DNA of 7,040 nt from JACCXJ01 sp052387115 (GTDB lineage: Bacteria; Pseudomonadota; Gammaproteobacteria; JACCXJ01), in NCBI GenBank assembly GCA_052387115.1, contig JBQTJM010000245.1, positions 1 through 7,040 on the forward strand, in the 5' to 3' direction. Below, piece after piece: positions 5,014 to 7,040 of this stretch. The translations under genes and the position numbers were made by a program. Below the pieces are notes generated by a model that was not told where the DNA came from, did not search any database, and saw only the letters and a program-made list of their open reading frames with translations. How positions within the stretch are numbered: position 1 is the stretch's first letter; each line of letters opens with the position of its first letter.

Positions 5014-6280
5014 AGCGCTGTTCGCCGCGGCACGGCGGGTCATCGCGGGAGGAGTGAACTCCCCCGTCCGTGCCTTCAAGGGGGTGGGTGGCACGCCGGT
5101 GTTCTTTCGGCGCGGCCAGGGCGCTTACCTCTTCGACGAGGACGGCCGGCGCTACATCGACTACGTCGGCTCGTGGGGACCGCTCATCGCGGGCCACGCC
5201 CATCCCGAGGTCGTCGAGGCCGTGCGCGAGGCAGCCGGGAACGGGCTCAGCTTCGGCGCGCCCACGGCCATCGAGACCGAGATGGCGGAGACCCTGTGCC
5301 GACTGGTCCCGTCGATCGAGCGCGTGCGGCTCTGCAGCTCCGGCACCGAGGCGGCCATGAGCGCCATCCGCCTGGCCCGCGGTTACACCGGCCGCGATAC
5401 CCTCGTCAAGTTCGAGGGCGGTTACCACGGCCACGCCGACTCGCTGCTCATCAAGGCCGGCTCCGGGGCCCTGACCTTGGGCACGCCCAGCTCACCCGGC
5501 GTGCCCTCGGCCCTGGCGCGTCATACCCTCACCCTCCCCTACAACGACTTCGACGCGGTGGAAGACGCCTTCGCCACCCTGGGCAACGGCATCGCCGCAG
5601 TCATCGTAGAACCGGTGGCCGGCAATATGAACTGCGTGCCGCCCGTACCGGGGTTCTTGGAGGGGCTGCGGCGGATCTGCGATCAATACGGCAGCCTGCT
5701 CATCTTCGACGAGGTCATGACCGGATTCCGGGTCGGACTTTCGGGTGCCCAGGGGCTCTTCGGGATCGGCCCCGACCTCACTACGCTCGGCAAGGTGATC
5801 GGCGGCGGACTGCCGGTCGGGGCCTTCGGCGGCCGCGCCGGGATCATGGAACATCTATCGCCTGACGGACCCGTCTACCAGGCCGGCACCCTGTCCGGCA
5901 ACCCCGTGGCCCTCGCGGCCGGCCTCGCGACCCTCAGGATCGTCGCCGAGCCGGGGTTCTTCGAGCGCCTCAGCGACGTCACTCGAAGCCTGACGATGGG
6001 CCTTCGCGCAGCGGCCCAAGACCTCGGTGTCCCGTTCACCACCCACCAGGTCGGCGGGATGTTCGGCCTCTTCTTCAGCCGGAACGAAAGGATCACGACT
6101 CTCGCTGAGGTCATGGCCTGCGATCAGGAACGTTTCAAACGCTTCTTCCACGGCATGCTGCAGGAAGGTATCTACCTCGCCCCCTCCGCCTTCGAGGCCG
6201 GGTTCGTCTCGAGCGCCCACGGACCTACGGAGATCGCCGCGACTCTCGAGTCGGCCAAGAAGGTGATGGCGGGGCTGTGA
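5000..6280 (+). CDS. hemL: Glutamate-1-semialdehyde 2,1-aminomutase HemL
   Basis: HemL is the PLP enzyme that converts glutamate-1-semialdehyde to 5-aminolevulinate, the first dedicated precursor of tetrapyrroles in the C5 pathway. The 426-residue length equals that of the E. coli enzyme. The PLP-binding lysine is Lys265 in TTLGKVIGGGLPVGAFGG. The cofactor pocket is also marked by SSGTEA (113-118), GGYHGHAD (140-147), and FDEVMTGFR (236-244), whose aspartate contacts the pyridine nitrogen. The N-terminal GGVNSPVRAF (17-26) and the central GTLSGNP (296-302) are typical of HemL and distinguish it from other class III aminotransferases. The ATG at 5000 has GGAG 6 nt upstream; the frame extends to 4916 but that part lies inside thiE. 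No T-rich terminator follows the stop; a large palindrome lies 60 nt downstream. Confidence 0.98.
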   Translation: MSHSEALFAAARRVIAGGVNSPVRAFKGVGGTPVFFRRGQGAYLFDEDGRRYIDYVGSWGPLIAGHAHPEVVEAVREAAGNGLSFGAPTAIETEMAETLCRLVPSIERVRLCSSGTEAAMSAIRLARGYTGRDTLVKFEGGYHGHADSLLIKAGSGALTLGTPSSPGVPSALARHTLTLPYNDFDAVEDAFATLGNGIAAVIVEPVAGNMNCVPPVPGFLEGLRRICDQYGSLLIFDEVMTGFRVGLSGAQGLFGIGPDLTTLGKVIGGGLPVGAFGGRAGIMEHLSPDGPVYQAGTLSGNPVALAAGLATLRIVAEPGFFERLSDVTRSLTMGLRAAAQDLGVPFTTHQVGGMFGLFFSRNERITTLAEVMACDQERFKRFFHGMLQEGIYLAPSAFEAGFVSSAHGPTEIAATLESAKKVMAGL

Positions 6281-6287
6281 CCACACC

Positions 6288-6335
6288 CAGGTATCGAATC
6301 GTGCGGCAAACGGTGGGCGGTGCGCACCCTACCTG
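6288..6335. repeat. REP-like inverted repeat downstream of hemL
   Basis: CAGGTA at 6288-6293 is mirrored by TACCTG at 6330-6335. Inside lie GTGCG (6301-6305) paired with CGCAC (6323-6327) and the 10-bp palindrome GGTGCGCACC (6319-6328). On the minus strand the block begins CAGGTAGGGTGCGCACC, which resembles the GTAGGGTGCGCAC-type dispersed intergenic palindromes common in proteobacterial genomes; that link is from memory and not tested. No second copy occurs in this window. Confidence 0.4.
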
Positions 6336-6340
6336 ACTAA

Positions 6341-6370
6341 GCGGCTTCCATTTCGTGAAATGGAAGCCGC
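6341..6370. repeat. Near-perfect 30-bp palindrome between convergent genes
   Basis: GCGGCTTCCATTTC (6341-6354) and GAAATGGAAGCCGC (6357-6370) are exact reverse complements separated by only GT, so RNA from either strand could fold into a 13-bp hairpin with a 4-nt loop. No T-tract follows on either strand, so it is not a classical intrinsic terminator, though a hairpin between the convergent hemL and M56 genes may still protect 3' ends. The rest of the 185-nt gap (6281-6465) holds two weaker dyads: CAGGCGT/ACGCCTG (6404-6410, 6422-6428) and AATTTG/CAAATT (6441-6446, 6451-6456). Confidence 0.85.
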
Positions 6371-6465
6371 GACAGGATCAGCCGATCACTGTCGGCGCGC
6401 TCGCAGGCGTGTTGACGATCGACGCCTGACGGCCCAGCCCAATTTGAGTACAAATTCCCGGGGGG

Positions 6466-7040
6466 CTACACGAACCTGGCCAACCACTCCAAGACATGAT
6501 GTAACGGGGCAATACTCGCCGCCAGAAAGATAGAACTGGCGGCCAGCCCTGACACCGCCCAGGGTAACGTGGGGAAGGCGGCGTGTGCCGGAACCAGCAG
6601 CGCGTGCACACGGGCCTCGATATCGGCGCCGTCGATGCCGCACGCGGCGAGGTTATGGCGGCAAGGCGTGGCGCGTGCCAGCCGAATCAATGTCGCTGCC
6701 ACCAGCCGAGGGTCTCGCACAGTGCGCGCCGCCTCGGCGTCACACGCCTGCTCCGACGCGGCGCGTAAATCCGCCGCCAGGAGGCGTCGCACCCGCGGCC
6801 CGTACGCCCAGGTCGCGCCCAGCATCAACAGTTGTCGCAGGTTATCGAAACGGCGCCCGTGCGCCAATTCGTGCGCCAGTATCACGACACGTTCACGCGT
6901 ATCGGTGATGCCCAGGAGCCCGCGCGAGAAAACCACCTGCGGGCGCAACCAGCCCAGCGAACAGGCGATGGGAGACATCTCATCGATTACCCGATAGCCC
7001 GCCCCCGCCACGGCTTTGGCACCGGCTGCCAGCCGTGCGC
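6466..7040 (-). CDS. M56 family (BlaR1/MecR1-like) membrane metallopeptidase, C-terminal part
   Basis: The frame is open from the window edge to a TAG at 6466-6468 and gives 190 C-terminal residues; the N-terminal membrane helices lie outside. The zinc motif HELAH is encoded at 6859-6873, preceded by LRPQVVFSRGLL and followed by RRFDNLRQLL, the usual M56 surroundings. The glutamate of SEQACDAEA, 40 residues after the first histidine, is the probable third zinc ligand. A hydrophobic segment near the end (LPWAVSGLAASSIFLAASIAPL) is likely a membrane helix, after which only about ten residues remain. Thus the large periplasmic penicillin-binding sensor domain of BlaR1 is absent. M56 enzymes of this kind are typically integral inner-membrane proteases that cleave a repressor such as BlaI/MecI; a partner regulator, if present, would be upstream beyond 7040. 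The substrate is unknown. Confidence 0.85.
   Translation of the reverse strand, partial: ARLAAGAKAVAGAGYRVIDEMSPIACSLGWLRPQVVFSRGLLGITDTRERVVILAHELAHGRRFDNLRQLLMLGATWAYGPRVRRLLAADLRAASEQACDAEAARTVRDPRLVAATLIRLARATPCRHNLAACGIDGADIEARVHALLVPAHAAFPTLPWAVSGLAASSIFLAASIAPLHHVLEWLARFV

Noticed and set aside
1..7040. Mobile element, prophage, CRISPR array or defence system
   Set aside because: No transposase, integrase, spaced repeat array or known defence domain was found in any frame; all well-supported genes are housekeeping or common chromosomal families.

Overview
The window looks like ordinary chromosomal DNA of a GC-rich gammaproteobacterium. This is inferred from the ErpA-type iron-sulfur carrier next to argC and a bactofilin, from HemL of the 426-residue bacterial type, from HemJ in the heme pathway, and from the rubredoxin gene lying divergent to thiE-hemL. 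An affiliation near Chromatiales-like lineages is a guess from gene order only. No insertion sequence, phage gene, CRISPR array, tRNA or rRNA was found.

Layout. (1) Positions 1-528, minus strand: the first 176 codons of a phenylacetate-CoA ligase/CapK-like adenylating enzyme, cut off by the window edge, with a 14-bp tandem repeat upstream. (2) Positions 687-2698, minus strand: a likely operon in the order argC, bactofilin, erpA, covering arginine biosynthesis, a cytoskeletal polymer and Fe-S cluster delivery. Upstream of argC is a near-consensus sigma70 promoter (2836-2864). Between that promoter and argC lies a strong intrinsic terminator on the same strand (2734-2761), so argC appears to sit behind a conditional terminator or a short terminated RNA. 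(3) Positions 2992-4070, plus strand: a DUF4126 membrane protein followed by hemJ. (4) Positions 4084-4248, minus strand: a rubredoxin gene convergent with hemJ. (5) Positions 4348-6280, plus strand: thiE and hemL, overlapping by 14 nt. (6) Positions 6281-6465: a convergent intergenic gap with two inverted repeats, one a nearly perfect 30-bp palindrome without a T-tract. (7) Positions 6466-7040, minus strand: the C-terminal part of an M56 (BlaR1/MecR1-like) membrane zinc peptidase, cut off by the window edge.

Functionally the centre is housekeeping. HemL makes 5-aminolevulinate at the start of tetrapyrrole synthesis and HemJ oxidises protoporphyrinogen IX near its end. ErpA matures Fe-S proteins, rubredoxin carries electrons, ThiE makes thiamine phosphate, and ArgC carries out the third step of arginine synthesis. 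The item most worth a second look is the promoter-leader-terminator arrangement upstream of argC, which includes a possible short arginine-containing leader ORF ending exactly at the terminator. No clearly new multi-gene system is visible.
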